A stretch of DNA of 7,096 bases from Prevotella sp. UBA3776 (GCA_002369515.1 DFFM01000011.1:9664-16759), one strand, 5' to 3'; shown: positions 1-6,590, counted from the stretch's first letter. Notes: generated from the sequence alone by a model not told the origin. A program made the numbers and translations.

Positions 1-34
1 AAGACGCAGAGCGTTCAACCAACTATCTCTCAAG

Positions 35-110
35 CGACCACAGATTTCAAAGAGTACACAGATTATTCTTTCAACAAATGAAATCTGAGTAATCTGCGAA
101 ATCTGTGGGA
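35..110. repeat. Palindromic intergenic repeat, left copy
   Basis: A nested inverted repeat. The outer arms CCACAGATTTC (38-48) and GAAATCTGTGG (98-108) are perfect 11-bp complements. Inside them CAGATTA (59-65) pairs with TAATCTG (90-96), and TTTCA (69-73) pairs with TGAAA (79-83). A related copy in the same orientation lies at 6756-6822, and both begin with the identical 12-mer CGACCACAGATT. It resembles the dispersed palindromic repeats found between genes in Bacteroidota; that comparison is from memory. The repeat may extend leftward past the window edge. It encodes no protein I can support. Confidence 0.75.
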
Positions 111-111
111 C

Positions 112-146
112 AAAAAAAACAGGGCGCATCATCACGACGAACCCTG
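112..146 (-). terminator. Terminator-like hairpin, second of a tandem pair
   Basis: Read on the minus strand, CAGGG (146-142) pairs with CCCTG (124-120) and is followed directly by a run of eight T. The 17-nt interior can add a short inner CGTC/GATG pairing that includes one G-U pair. Stem followed by a T-run is the form of an intrinsic terminator for the operon to the right. It is closely similar to the hairpin at 183-213. Confidence 0.6.
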
Positions 147-245
147 ATCATTGAGTATAAACTAAAATAAAAAAATCCTTTTAAAAACAGGGCGTATCTC
201 ACGACAAACCCTGCATAAAGAAATTATAAACTTAACTTTAAATTA
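118..245. repeat. Tandem direct repeat of about 68 bp, two copies
   Basis: Two imperfect copies start with AACAGGGCG (118 and 186). They share the hairpin core, with ATC, TCACGAC and ACCCTG in the same order, and are followed by AT-rich sequence containing TATAAACT. The copies drift apart after the hairpin. The duplication carries the two terminator-like hairpins annotated separately. Confidence 0.6.
183..213 (-). terminator. Terminator-like hairpin, first of a tandem pair
   Basis: On the minus strand CAGGG (213-209) pairs with CCCTG (192-188), followed by TTTTT and then a further T-rich stretch. It reads as an intrinsic terminator downstream of the 55-residue gene. The core differs from the hairpin at 120-146 at only a few positions, so the two look like a tandem duplication with a spacing of 68 bp. 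Confidence 0.6.
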
Positions 246-278
246 AAACAATGCGGGGAATTATTTACCCCAAATTGT
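238..278 (-). terminator. Terminator-like hairpin after the 55-residue gene
   Basis: On the minus strand ACAAT (278-274) and GGGG (271-268) pair with CCCC (258-255) and ATTGT (252-248), with a 2-nt internal loop on each side and a 9-nt AT-rich loop. The stem runs into TTTAATTT. This is the first hairpin with a U-rich tail after the operon, so it is the likeliest main terminator. Confidence 0.6.
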
Positions 279-284
279 AAACAA

Positions 285-300
285 CCAGTTTCACAACTGG
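285..300 (-). other. Short hairpin with a GNRA-type loop
   Basis: CCAGTT (285-290) and AACTGG (295-300) form a perfect 6-bp stem. In a minus-strand transcript the loop is GUGA, a GNRA tetraloop. It lies 31 nt after the stop of the 55-residue gene and just ahead of the hairpin at 238-278. There is no long T-run, so it may be a 3'-end stabilising structure and not a terminator. Confidence 0.5.
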
Positions 301-331
301 AATATCGTTAGAATTACTACTATTATTGTTT

Positions 332-499
332 CTATTCTTCATCCCAGACGCTGTGCGGCTTGGCAAACACCTGCGAGTCGTCCGTCACATGCGGAGCTTC
401 CTCCTCGTCGTGCAGAGGCAGACTCTCAGACAGCAGCGGCTCCGGCCCTAGCCCCACCGACTTCGTCAGGGGAACCGTGTATGGCTTTCTCCTTTCCAT
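332..499 (-). CDS. Small acidic-tail peptide, 55 aa
   Basis: An unrecognised small protein, too short for many gene callers. It starts at ATG 499-497, overlaps the stop of the 355-residue gene by four bases (ATGA), and ends at TAG 332-334. The N-terminus is basic (MERRKPY, with VP two residues on), the middle holds an acidic DEEE, and the C-terminus reads AK-PHSV-WDEE. The 71-residue peptide at 2585-2800 ends AK-QFNL-WDDWE, with the same spacing between AK and WD, and its N-terminus also has a Y-x-x-P pattern (YTVP here, YIKP there). I infer that both belong to one family of small Bacteroidota peptides. There is no signal peptide or membrane segment. The overlap implies coupled translation with the upstream secreted protein. 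The function is unknown; a peptide precursor, chaperone or signalling role are all open. The gene is GC-rich like its upstream neighbour. Confidence 0.72.
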   Translation of the reverse strand: MERRKPYTVPLTKSVGLGPEPLLSESLPLHDEEEAPHVTDDSQVFAKPHSVWDEE

Positions 500-1566
500 C
501 ACTTCACCACCACTTTCTTTCCGTTCACAATGTAGATGCCTGCGGGCAAATCTCTGCTGCCCACCTGCTGACCATTCAGATTATAGACGGCCGAACGGTC
601 TGTCGGCTGTTGTCCCTTGCCTAGGGTCTGCAGCCCCGTCTGCGTGAAGTCGAACACCAGGCCGTCCTTCGCACCGGTGCCGTCGGCCAGCACCAGGTAG
701 GCCTTGTACTGCGCGATGGTCACGCCCGCGTCGGCCACGTAGAGCCCGGCCTCGCCGCCCGACAGGTTCGACAGCACATAAACGTTGTCGGCGTCCGCCA
801 CGGTGTAGCTGCCCGTGGCTGTACCCGTCAGCAGGTTGCGGCTCACGTCGTCGCCCATGGCCTCATCGGCCGTGGTCTGCGGATAGTAAGTGCCCGCGTC
901 GGCCTTCACCAGCACTCCCGTGCCTGCCGGGACGGTCTGAACCTCCTCCAGTCGGACGCTGCCAGTTCCCTTCTCCGTCACGATGTAGGCCTGTGCCCCG
1001 CTGTCCGTGAAGTCCAGCGTCCGCGGCCAGCTGAACGAGGCGTAGCCCAGCGAGGTCACGCTCACAGGCACCTGGCACGTCACCTCGAACGGTGCCTCGG
1101 CTATCTCAGGGCCATGCTGCTCGGCATCCGACATCACCACGTTCCTGAACGACGCCTCCTGAGGGCCGGTGGAAATCATGTCGCTGGCCGTCAGCGTCAG
1201 CGTGTAAATCTCGCCGCTGCCAATGGTGCGGTTCTTCAGGTCGGTGATGAGAAAGCGGTAGAACGCACGTCCGTCAGCCTCCTTGCGCTCCAGCAGCACC
1301 GTGTGGCTGCGCTCCAATGTGCGCGACGTGGCGTAGCACATGTACTCCTCGTACTCCGCGTCGTAGGCTATTTCAACGCCCTCGGGCAGGTAGAGGTCGA
1401 ACTCCAGCCCGCAATACGCCTCGGCGTCGTCGTCGAGGATGATGTTCACCTCCTTCGTCTCGTTAGCGGCTATTTCGAACGGCTCTATGCGCAGCCCGTC
1501 GTCGGCAAGGGCGTTCAACGCCATTGCCACAAGGGCGCATGTCAGGATTGTCATTCTTTCTTTCAT
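499..1566 (-). CDS. Secreted cohesin-like domain protein, 355 aa
   Basis: A predicted exported protein. Residues 1-21 form a signal peptide: K and R near the start, a hydrophobic core, and ALA before D22. Residues about 24-165 look like a cohesin-like beta-sandwich. They have alternating strand patterns, the segment GLEFDLYLPEGVEI, a later SGEIYTLTLTA strand, and RNVVMSDAEQ near the end, as in Bacteroidota proteins annotated as cohesin-like. Residues about 168-310 resemble a module common in Prevotella surface proteins (SLGYASFSWPRTLDF, then VPAGTGVLVK, then NVYVLSNL). The last 35 residues (YNLNGQQVG ... GIYIVNGKKVVVK) resemble a short type IX secretion sorting tail. The ATG overlaps the TGA of the dockerin protein by four bases, which fixes the start and implies coupled translation. 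GC content is high, about 57-68% in sampled 60-base blocks. The cohesin assignment is by pattern and has not been tested by profile search. Confidence 0.8.
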   Translation of the reverse strand: MKERMTILTCALVAMALNALADDGLRIEPFEIAANETKEVNIILDDDAEAYCGLEFDLYLPEGVEIAYDAEYEEYMCYATSRTLERSHTVLLERKEADGRAFYRFLITDLKNRTIGSGEIYTLTLTASDMISTGPQEASFRNVVMSDAEQHGPEIAEAPFEVTCQVPVSVTSLGYASFSWPRTLDFTDSGAQAYIVTEKGTGSVRLEEVQTVPAGTGVLVKADAGTYYPQTTADEAMGDDVSRNLLTGTATGSYTVADADNVYVLSNLSGGEAGLYVADAGVTIAQYKAYLVLADGTGAKDGLVFDFTQTGLQTLGKGQQPTDRSAVYNLNGQQVGSRDLPAGIYIVNGKKVVVK

Positions 1567-2480
1567 TTCTGCATAATGTAGTTTGAGATGCCCACCACGT
1601 CCTTCACGTTCACCTCGCCGTCACCGTTGGTGTCGGCGCAGAGGGCGTTGAACGGAGAGGGCTTGTTGCCCATGATGTGCGAGCTCACGGCCACAACGTC
1701 CTTCACGTTGATCTCACCGTCCATGTTCACGTCGCCATATTCCAGATACTGCCCGAATTGCATCCAGGCATCTGAAGCCTTGTAGGCATCAACTGCTCCA
1801 AAAGGCACTACCAGGTGCCCGTCTCCAAAGAGATAGAAGAACGCGAAGTAGTTGATAGCTGGTGGCGTTGCACTATGGACATATACATAGAGGTCGCCTT
1901 CGGGTAAAAATATTCCGGACGATGAATCTGCATTCACATACGGATCGATGGCCATCGAACTCATGTAGGTGAGCGTAGAAGGGAGCGACAATGTGCGGAT
2001 GGGGCCAGTAAAAGAGTTCCAGCCAACAGTCTCAACGCCTTCTTCGAGCACCACTGATGTTAATTGGCGGCAAGAACAGAACGCCTTGTTCTTGATGTTT
2101 TTCACCGTCCCTGGCACATGCAGCTCGCCACTTATGCTGCTTTGGCTGAACGCATACTCGCCGATGCTTTCCACCGATTCGGGAAAAGCGACTTTCTGCA
2201 AACTGCTCTGGTAGAAAGCATAGTCGTCGATGGCGGCCAGTCCCGTGAAATGGCGCAGCTCCTCAAACGAGGTGATAGTCTTGTTTCCACGAAACACGCT
2301 GCCCAGCGATGTGACCGCAGCCGCCTCGTCGGTGCTCAACTCTCCGTCGCCATTGGCATCCCAATTGGTCACGCACAAATCCTTCACACTGCTATCGGCG
2401 AACTTAATGTTCTCGGCGACAGTAGTGGATGACAGACTGAGAATTGCTGCCAGGATGTAAAGTTGCTTTCTAATCATCAT
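1563..2480 (-). CDS. Secreted BspA-type LRR protein with C-terminal dockerin, 305 aa
   Basis: A predicted exported protein. I start it at ATG 2480, which gives a 22-residue signal peptide (RKQLYILAAILSL, then TVA before E23). The open frame reaches a TTG at 2525, but those 15 codons lie in the T-run of the upstream terminator and would bury the signal peptide. A second ATG at 2477 is equally possible. Residues 41-52 (DANGDGELSTDE) form an EF-hand-like calcium loop. Residues about 60-185 carry BspA-type leucine-rich repeats (LRR_5-like), for example AFPESVESIGEYAF and VPGTVKNIKNKAF. Residues 248-305 are a type I dockerin with both repeats intact: DVNMDGEINVKDVV and DTNGDGEVNVKDVV. BspA-like proteins are surface or secreted binding proteins, and dockerins bind cohesins through calcium-stabilised loops. 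The next gene, overlapping by four bases, encodes a cohesin-like domain and is a candidate partner. No dedicated promoter was recognised. Confidence 0.88.
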   Translation of the reverse strand: MMIRKQLYILAAILSLSSTTVAENIKFADSSVKDLCVTNWDANGDGELSTDEAAAVTSLGSVFRGNKTITSFEELRHFTGLAAIDDYAFYQSSLQKVAFPESVESIGEYAFSQSSISGELHVPGTVKNIKNKAFCSCRQLTSVVLEEGVETVGWNSFTGPIRTLSLPSTLTYMSSMAIDPYVNADSSSGIFLPEGDLYVYVHSATPPAINYFAFFYLFGDGHLVVPFGAVDAYKASDAWMQFGQYLEYGDVNMDGEINVKDVVAVSSHIMGNKPSPFNALCADTNGDGEVNVKDVVGISNYIMQK

Positions 2481-2513
2481 AAATGGTTGCTTATAATGCG
2501 AGTTCCATAGACT

Positions 2514-2556
2514 AAAGAAAACCAAACTCCCCCGGAAGAGTACTCACGGAGGAGTT
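2514..2556 (-). terminator. Intrinsic terminator between the two modules
   Basis: Plus-strand AACTCCCCC (2525-2533) and GGAGGAGTT (2548-2556) pair over nine positions with one mismatch. The loop holds the palindrome GAGTACTC (2538-2545), which can extend the structure. In the minus-strand transcript the stem is followed by UGGUUUUCUUU. It lies 28 nt after the stop of the 71-residue gene and ends about 34 nt before the ATG at 2480. It probably ends transcript 1, perhaps with some read-through into module 2. Confidence 0.7.
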
Positions 2557-2584
2557 CGGCATAATAATTATTAACTTTCACCGG

Positions 2585-2800
2585 CTATTCCCAGTCATCC
2601 CAAAGATTGAATTGCTTGGCATCCTCATTGGGGTTGCCACCTCCACCGCCAGGAATGGGCACAGGGTCTTTGTTACCATCATCATCATTTCCGATATTCC
2701 AATCCGTACCATTGTTCGAATCAGCTATCATAGATGTCATAACACATAAGACGGGTTCTGTCTCAGGTTTGATATATATACGTTTCATTGCTATATACAT
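2585..2800 (-). CDS. Small acidic-tail peptide, 71 aa
   Basis: An unrecognised small protein 21 nt downstream of the 1203-residue gene, so very probably on the same transcript. The start at 2800 has AGGA just upstream. An internal ATG at 2788 (MKRIYIKPETE) gives a more typical N-terminus for small Prevotella proteins of the MKK-x-Y-x-x-P type and is a real alternative. The peptide has a moderately hydrophobic stretch (VLCVMTSMIA), a glycine run (GGGGG at about residues 51-55), and an acidic C-terminus, AK-QFNL-WDDWE. The tail matches the 55-residue peptide at 332-499 in the spacing from AK to WD. There is no clear signal peptide. The function is unknown. The glycine run before an acidic tail could suggest a leader-and-core precursor, but no maturation enzyme lies in the window. 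Confidence 0.75.
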   Translation of the reverse strand: MYIAMKRIYIKPETEPVLCVMTSMIADSNNGTDWNIGNDDDGNKDPVPIPGGGGGNPNEDAKQFNLWDDWE

Positions 2801-2821
2801 TTTCCTAATTATCGTTTATAT

Positions 2822-5800
2822 TTATTTGACCACGTACTTCTTGCCGTTCACAATATACATGCCCTTGCCCAAACCGTTGAGCGAACTGCCAACATATTGT
2901 CCCGACATATTGTAGATCTTGCAGTCAGTAGCGTCGATGGTCAGATCCTCACCATCGAGTTCCTTGATGGTAGTGACTTCGTTGCCGCTCTCATCGAACT
3001 CCATAACACCGTCATCGTCGAAGGCGAAGACATACTTGGCTGCAGTACCATTGCCATCAAAGTCATCATCGTTACGACCGTCAAGGAAGGTCAAGCTGAA
3101 CGTATCATTGAGCTTGTCGGTTGTATTTTCTTGCACAGTAGGATAAACAGACTTGCTTTCGTCGCGATAACCGAATCCCTTGGTGTTATCAATTTCCTGG
3201 GTTGCCAGAATGACGCACTTATATGCATCCCACGTGTAGGGATTAACCCATGCTGGCTCGTCGTAACGATACCACTTGCCCTTGGCCATATAGATGCTGT
3301 ATTTGGGAAGAGGCTGATCCCAGAACTGGCCAATCATGGTGTAGTAGTACTTTTTGGTGACGGTCTCGCCATCCTTAGTAGTCTCATAGGTAAGATAAGC
3401 TGCATTATCACTAGCGCGTATAGCCTGCACTCTATGATCCTCAAAAGGCTTGGCGAAGCGCAATGTTTTCAGGTTACCGTCGCCGAGCTGTTCATAAGAA
3501 AGGTAACTCTCGTACTTCGTATTATCAACGATAGAAGATTCTATACCAAATTGGTCGGCATAACGTGTCAAAATAGCTTTGGCAATGTTCTGCCCCTTTA
3601 TAGCATAAATATCCTTACCATCAACTATCTGCTTGCGCTTGTATGCCTTGATAACATATGGGCGACCACCAATCAGACAAAGTCTGTCGTCTATATTGCT
3701 TGAAGCATTGTATGGCTCAGCAGTTGAAAATTTATGTGTCTCAGAATTCTCATTATGTGTAATTTCAAGATAAGAGGTATAACCAGGTGTTTGGATTCCA
3801 TAAAGATTCGGAGTCAAGCGCAGCGTCACTTTATTGTTTTTGGAGCCACTGCCTTTCTCACGGGTCACAGATGAAAGCTGTCGGATATCAGGCATGATGT
3901 CTCCTGTCACCTCTTCGCCTGCAAGCATGTTGACAACCTTGTCTGTACTTGCAGGTACACCAAGCATCTCAACTACCTGCTTATAGGTCATATTGAACGG
4001 AATACAGAAAGTGAACCAGCCTGCATCCTCGTATTCACGGACAATCTGCTCATCCTCGACAATCTCAGTAGGCTCATAATAGGTTGCCTGCGAAAGAACA
4101 AGCTGATGCCAGCCTGCATATTCATCAAAAGGATAGTCACCTTTATGATTGCCTTCACTGGGCTGATCATTTTTCGAATAAACACCATCATTGCTAAGAG
4201 CCACAGCAGGCTGGCCACCGCACACCTGTGGAACATCCGCCATAGTATATGTCTCCACCCAATCGTTCCACGTCAGTCCAAGGCTAGCCTGATTATAGGT
4301 GCGATACATCTCTTCCTGAGTAGGCCAGGTGATGGATTCGCCATTGGCATCCACGGCACCCGTCTGCTCCAACTTCGTGAAATGCTTGTTCACGTCTGTG
4401 TAGAACTTCTTCATGTCTTCATAACCAGTAGGCTCCTTGACGGTAGCCTTGTCAAACGTTTCCTTGCTCGGGAAGTGCAGTACGGCTAATGATTTCTTTG
4501 TATCATTCCCGTTATAATATTTGTCACGGCAATATGGCACGTCATGTAAAAAGCCACCATTGCCATAGCAAGAGTTGCCTGAAAACACGCCCTTGTAGCA
4601 CTTAGGAGTCGTAGTAGCCATCGAATAGATGTCAAGCACACCTTGGTCCACTGGGAACACACACTCGGAAATAGCATTTGTGACGGGGTTCGGCTTTATG
4701 CCCAGCTGCTGCAGGTTGGCCGACAGCGTGTAGGTAAGAGGTCCGTTATCTACCACGGCACCGTTTATGGCATCGGTCGTGGTGATATGGCTAATGCTGG
4801 TTCCCAAGAGTGCACCATCCTCTATCACTTCATAGTTGAAAGGAATACAGAGTTCCTCAAGATTCGGATTGTTATAAAGACAATCCTTGGAAATAATTGT
4901 CATGTCTTCTGAAGTGGGCAGGATGACACTCGTGAGTTTCTCATATCCAGCTTTACTGAAATTCATATCATAGTTATCGGCAAACACCGCCTTCTCCAAA
5001 TCAAACGTCTTAAGGGTAGCAGCTTCGCCATTCAGACCAGATATAGAAACATTACTGTTGCTCCAATGGCCGTCAGCCCCCACTTTACCATTTGAATTAA
5101 TATCTGAGGCATTCAAGTTGCCTGTCAATATCACGTCTGTTAGTCCTTTAGTATAAGGATTATACTGGGGTATAATATATTGATTATACGAACCATCCGT
5201 AGCATAATAACGAGCCATACCAAGCGAACCAGCCTCTTTCACGTAAGCAGAGAGTTTCTTACTGTCAGCACTTGGGGCAATGGCTGCCTTAAAGTTAGTA
5301 TTAGTCGAGGCGGTCAAAGCATCAGAGAAATCAGAAGCGACAATCTGTTCCGTTGCCAAATCGTTGGGCAGAACTATATACTCCAACTTGCTGTTAGTAA
5401 TAGTGGACAGCATGTCCTTTGTTGCACCCCTTGTTTTAGCAAAATTATACACATGAGGGCCTTCCAATGGTTGACCGTCATCATCCGTTTTGTTGAATTC
5501 GTTAACGGCAGCCACATCAGCACCATTTATCGGGCCTTCAATTACGAGCTGATTACATGGCGTGTATTCAATATTCGTATTGTCTACAGCAGCAGCGAAC
5601 TTACCACCATTCTCCCCTGAAGTTTCCACATAGATATTGGCAAGCGTCTCACGATAGATCATCTCGTCGTTGATAATAGAAATCTTTGTTTTTCCTGATG
5701 GAATTGTAGACGAAAGGTTAATTCTATTCTGGTTGTTTGTAGAAACGATATATGTTTCTGCGCCAATTGTCCGATTTTCCGTCAAATGAGCATAAGCGGT

Positions 5801-6433
5801 ATTGTAATTTGTCTGGGCATTTGTTACAGCTGCAGCCTGATTATTCTTTATGTATGTATCGTGTGCATATATAGTAGCAATCTCTTGATTACTTCTATAA
5901 TAAACAGCATATTCTGTGAAAGTAGGCTCAAGGCTCCCATACATTGAGAATGGCCGTTCCACCTTACTCGTACCCAGACTAGTGTTCAGAGGAAGAATAA
6001 TACCTTTGGCCTGCCACACTTTATAATCGACATTAGCTGCGCTATTTGCCATCATTTGCTCTACAGCCGCTTCAATTATTTTATCAATATTAGCAGGGTC
6101 ATTGTCATCATCTTCACCGTCAGCATCAACATGCATTGGCGTGCTTGTGCCGTTGGTAATGTCTAAGAGATCAATGTAGTAAGTATTTGCAGAAAGGAAA
6201 CGCATCAAGTCGTCCTTGTTAATCACGCACGTGTTGTCGAACTTGATGCGAGTGGCTCCACCGAAATTATTAGAGATAGAATTCCAGTTTTGGCTGATTT
6301 CCCCCGCTGTCGTTCCGGAAAACGTGACGACACCGCCAGCAACTTCATAGGTTCCACTTCCTGAACCTATCTGTGTAGCCCACGTCCCTATCGAGACGAA
6401 TGCGCATACTAACAATAGTAATAATTTTCGCAT
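2822..6433 (-). CDS. Large secreted protein with LRR-like segment and sorting-like tail, 1203 aa
   Basis: A predicted exported protein of unknown function. Residues 1-19 are a signal peptide (RKLLLLLVCAF, then TWA before T20). The mature N-terminus (GSGSGTYEVAGGVVTFSG) resembles the start of other large Prevotella surface proteins. Residues about 470-548 look like degenerate BspA-type leucine-rich repeats (LTSVILPTSEDMTIIS, NLEELCIPFNYEVIEDGAL). Around residues 804-820 the segment GWFTFCIPFNMTYKQV recalls a recurring domain in Prevotella secreted proteins. There is an aspartate-rich stretch near residue 1130 (RNDDDFDGNG) that may bind calcium. The last 35 residues (IYNMSGQYVG ... GMYIVNGKKYVVK) resemble a short type IX sorting tail and closely match the tail of the 355-residue protein. 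The ATG at 6433 sits right before the signal peptide; no Shine-Dalgarno sequence is seen. A promoter lies about 120 nt upstream. GC is lower toward the N-terminus, about 37-47% in sampled blocks. Confidence 0.85.
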   Translation of the reverse strand: MRKLLLLLVCAFVSIGTWATQIGSGSGTYEVAGGVVTFSGTTAGEISQNWNSISNNFGGATRIKFDNTCVINKDDLMRFLSANTYYIDLLDITNGTSTPMHVDADGEDDDNDPANIDKIIEAAVEQMMANSAANVDYKVWQAKGIILPLNTSLGTSKVERPFSMYGSLEPTFTEYAVYYRSNQEIATIYAHDTYIKNNQAAAVTNAQTNYNTAYAHLTENRTIGAETYIVSTNNQNRINLSSTIPSGKTKISIINDEMIYRETLANIYVETSGENGGKFAAAVDNTNIEYTPCNQLVIEGPINGADVAAVNEFNKTDDDGQPLEGPHVYNFAKTRGATKDMLSTITNSKLEYIVLPNDLATEQIVASDFSDALTASTNTNFKAAIAPSADSKKLSAYVKEAGSLGMARYYATDGSYNQYIIPQYNPYTKGLTDVILTGNLNASDINSNGKVGADGHWSNSNVSISGLNGEAATLKTFDLEKAVFADNYDMNFSKAGYEKLTSVILPTSEDMTIISKDCLYNNPNLEELCIPFNYEVIEDGALLGTSISHITTTDAINGAVVDNGPLTYTLSANLQQLGIKPNPVTNAISECVFPVDQGVLDIYSMATTTPKCYKGVFSGNSCYGNGGFLHDVPYCRDKYYNGNDTKKSLAVLHFPSKETFDKATVKEPTGYEDMKKFYTDVNKHFTKLEQTGAVDANGESITWPTQEEMYRTYNQASLGLTWNDWVETYTMADVPQVCGGQPAVALSNDGVYSKNDQPSEGNHKGDYPFDEYAGWHQLVLSQATYYEPTEIVEDEQIVREYEDAGWFTFCIPFNMTYKQVVEMLGVPASTDKVVNMLAGEEVTGDIMPDIRQLSSVTREKGSGSKNNKVTLRLTPNLYGIQTPGYTSYLEITHNENSETHKFSTAEPYNASSNIDDRLCLIGGRPYVIKAYKRKQIVDGKDIYAIKGQNIAKAILTRYADQFGIESSIVDNTKYESYLSYEQLGDGNLKTLRFAKPFEDHRVQAIRASDNAAYLTYETTKDGETVTKKYYYTMIGQFWDQPLPKYSIYMAKGKWYRYDEPAWVNPYTWDAYKCVILATQEIDNTKGFGYRDESKSVYPTVQENTTDKLNDTFSLTFLDGRNDDDFDGNGTAAKYVFAFDDDGVMEFDESGNEVTTIKELDGEDLTIDATDCKIYNMSGQYVGSSLNGLGKGMYIVNGKKYVVK

Positions 6434-6522
6434 AGTTTGCTATGATTTTAAAGAATTAATAATGATATTTATTTCTGTTTTAAAAGGGTTATACTCCATA
6501 TATATAAATAAGGTGTAGCATC

Positions 6523-6547
6523 TTCGGCCGCAAAGGCGCTGACCGAA
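6523..6547 (-). promoter_or_regulatory. Hairpin at the 5' end of the leader
   Basis: TTCGG (6523-6527) and CCGAA (6543-6547) are perfect complements. Inside, GCG and CGC around a CTTT loop can extend the stem. The predicted start of transcription, 5-8 nt downstream of the -7 box, falls at about 6547-6550, so the structure would sit at the very 5' end of the mRNA for the 1203-residue gene. It may protect the 5' end or tune translation. No known riboswitch class is recognised in the roughly 115-nt leader. Confidence 0.45.
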
Positions 6548-6554
6548 ATCGCGG

Positions 6555-6590
6555 CAAAGATACAAAAAAGAGTGTTAACCCCCCCCAATT
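6555..6590 (-). promoter_or_regulatory. Bacteroidota-type promoter of the 1203-residue gene
   Basis: On the minus strand TATCTTTG (6562-6555) is a perfect match to the Bacteroidota -7 element TAnnTTTG. The -33 element is less clear. The best candidate is TTG (6588-6586), which runs into a G8 tract and leaves a 23-nt spacer, a few bases longer than the usual 19-21. The promoter reads leftward into a leader of about 115 nt. The -7 element is a strong call; the -33 assignment is tentative. Confidence 0.7.
6579..6586. repeat. C8/G8 homopolymer run in the promoter
   Basis: Eight consecutive C on the plus strand (G8 in the direction of transcription). The run lies between the candidate -33 TTG and the -7 element TATCTTTG. 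Runs of this length are prone to slippage during replication, and a length change here would alter promoter spacing. Variation itself cannot be seen in a single sequence. Confidence 0.6.

Noticed and set aside
1..91. Possible C-terminal end of a plus-strand gene entering from the left
   Set aside because: All three plus-strand frames stay open for about 80-90 nt, and most of the stretch is the palindromic repeat, so no frame can be preferred.
112..213. Tandem hairpin repeats considered as a CRISPR array
   Set aside because: There are only two copies, they diverge, the spacer is AT-rich repeat sequence and not unique, and each copy has the stem plus T-run of a terminator.
360..647. A 95-codon plus-strand open frame at the end of module 2
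   Set aside because: Antisense to the 55- and 355-residue genes, which are supported by ATGA overlaps and a conserved tail. The product is serine- and proline-rich, without features.
1114..1581. A 155-codon plus-strand open frame
   Set aside because: Antisense to the GC-rich 355-residue gene, where spurious open frames are expected. Its product has no recognisable domain.
2585..2800. The 71-residue peptide considered as a lanthipeptide or similar precursor
   Set aside because: There is no modification enzyme, protease or transporter gene in the window, and no cysteine- or serine-rich core.
2897..3703. A 268-codon plus-strand open frame
   Set aside because: It lies fully antisense to the 1203-residue gene, which has a signal peptide, promoter and conserved tail. 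It is a shadow frame.
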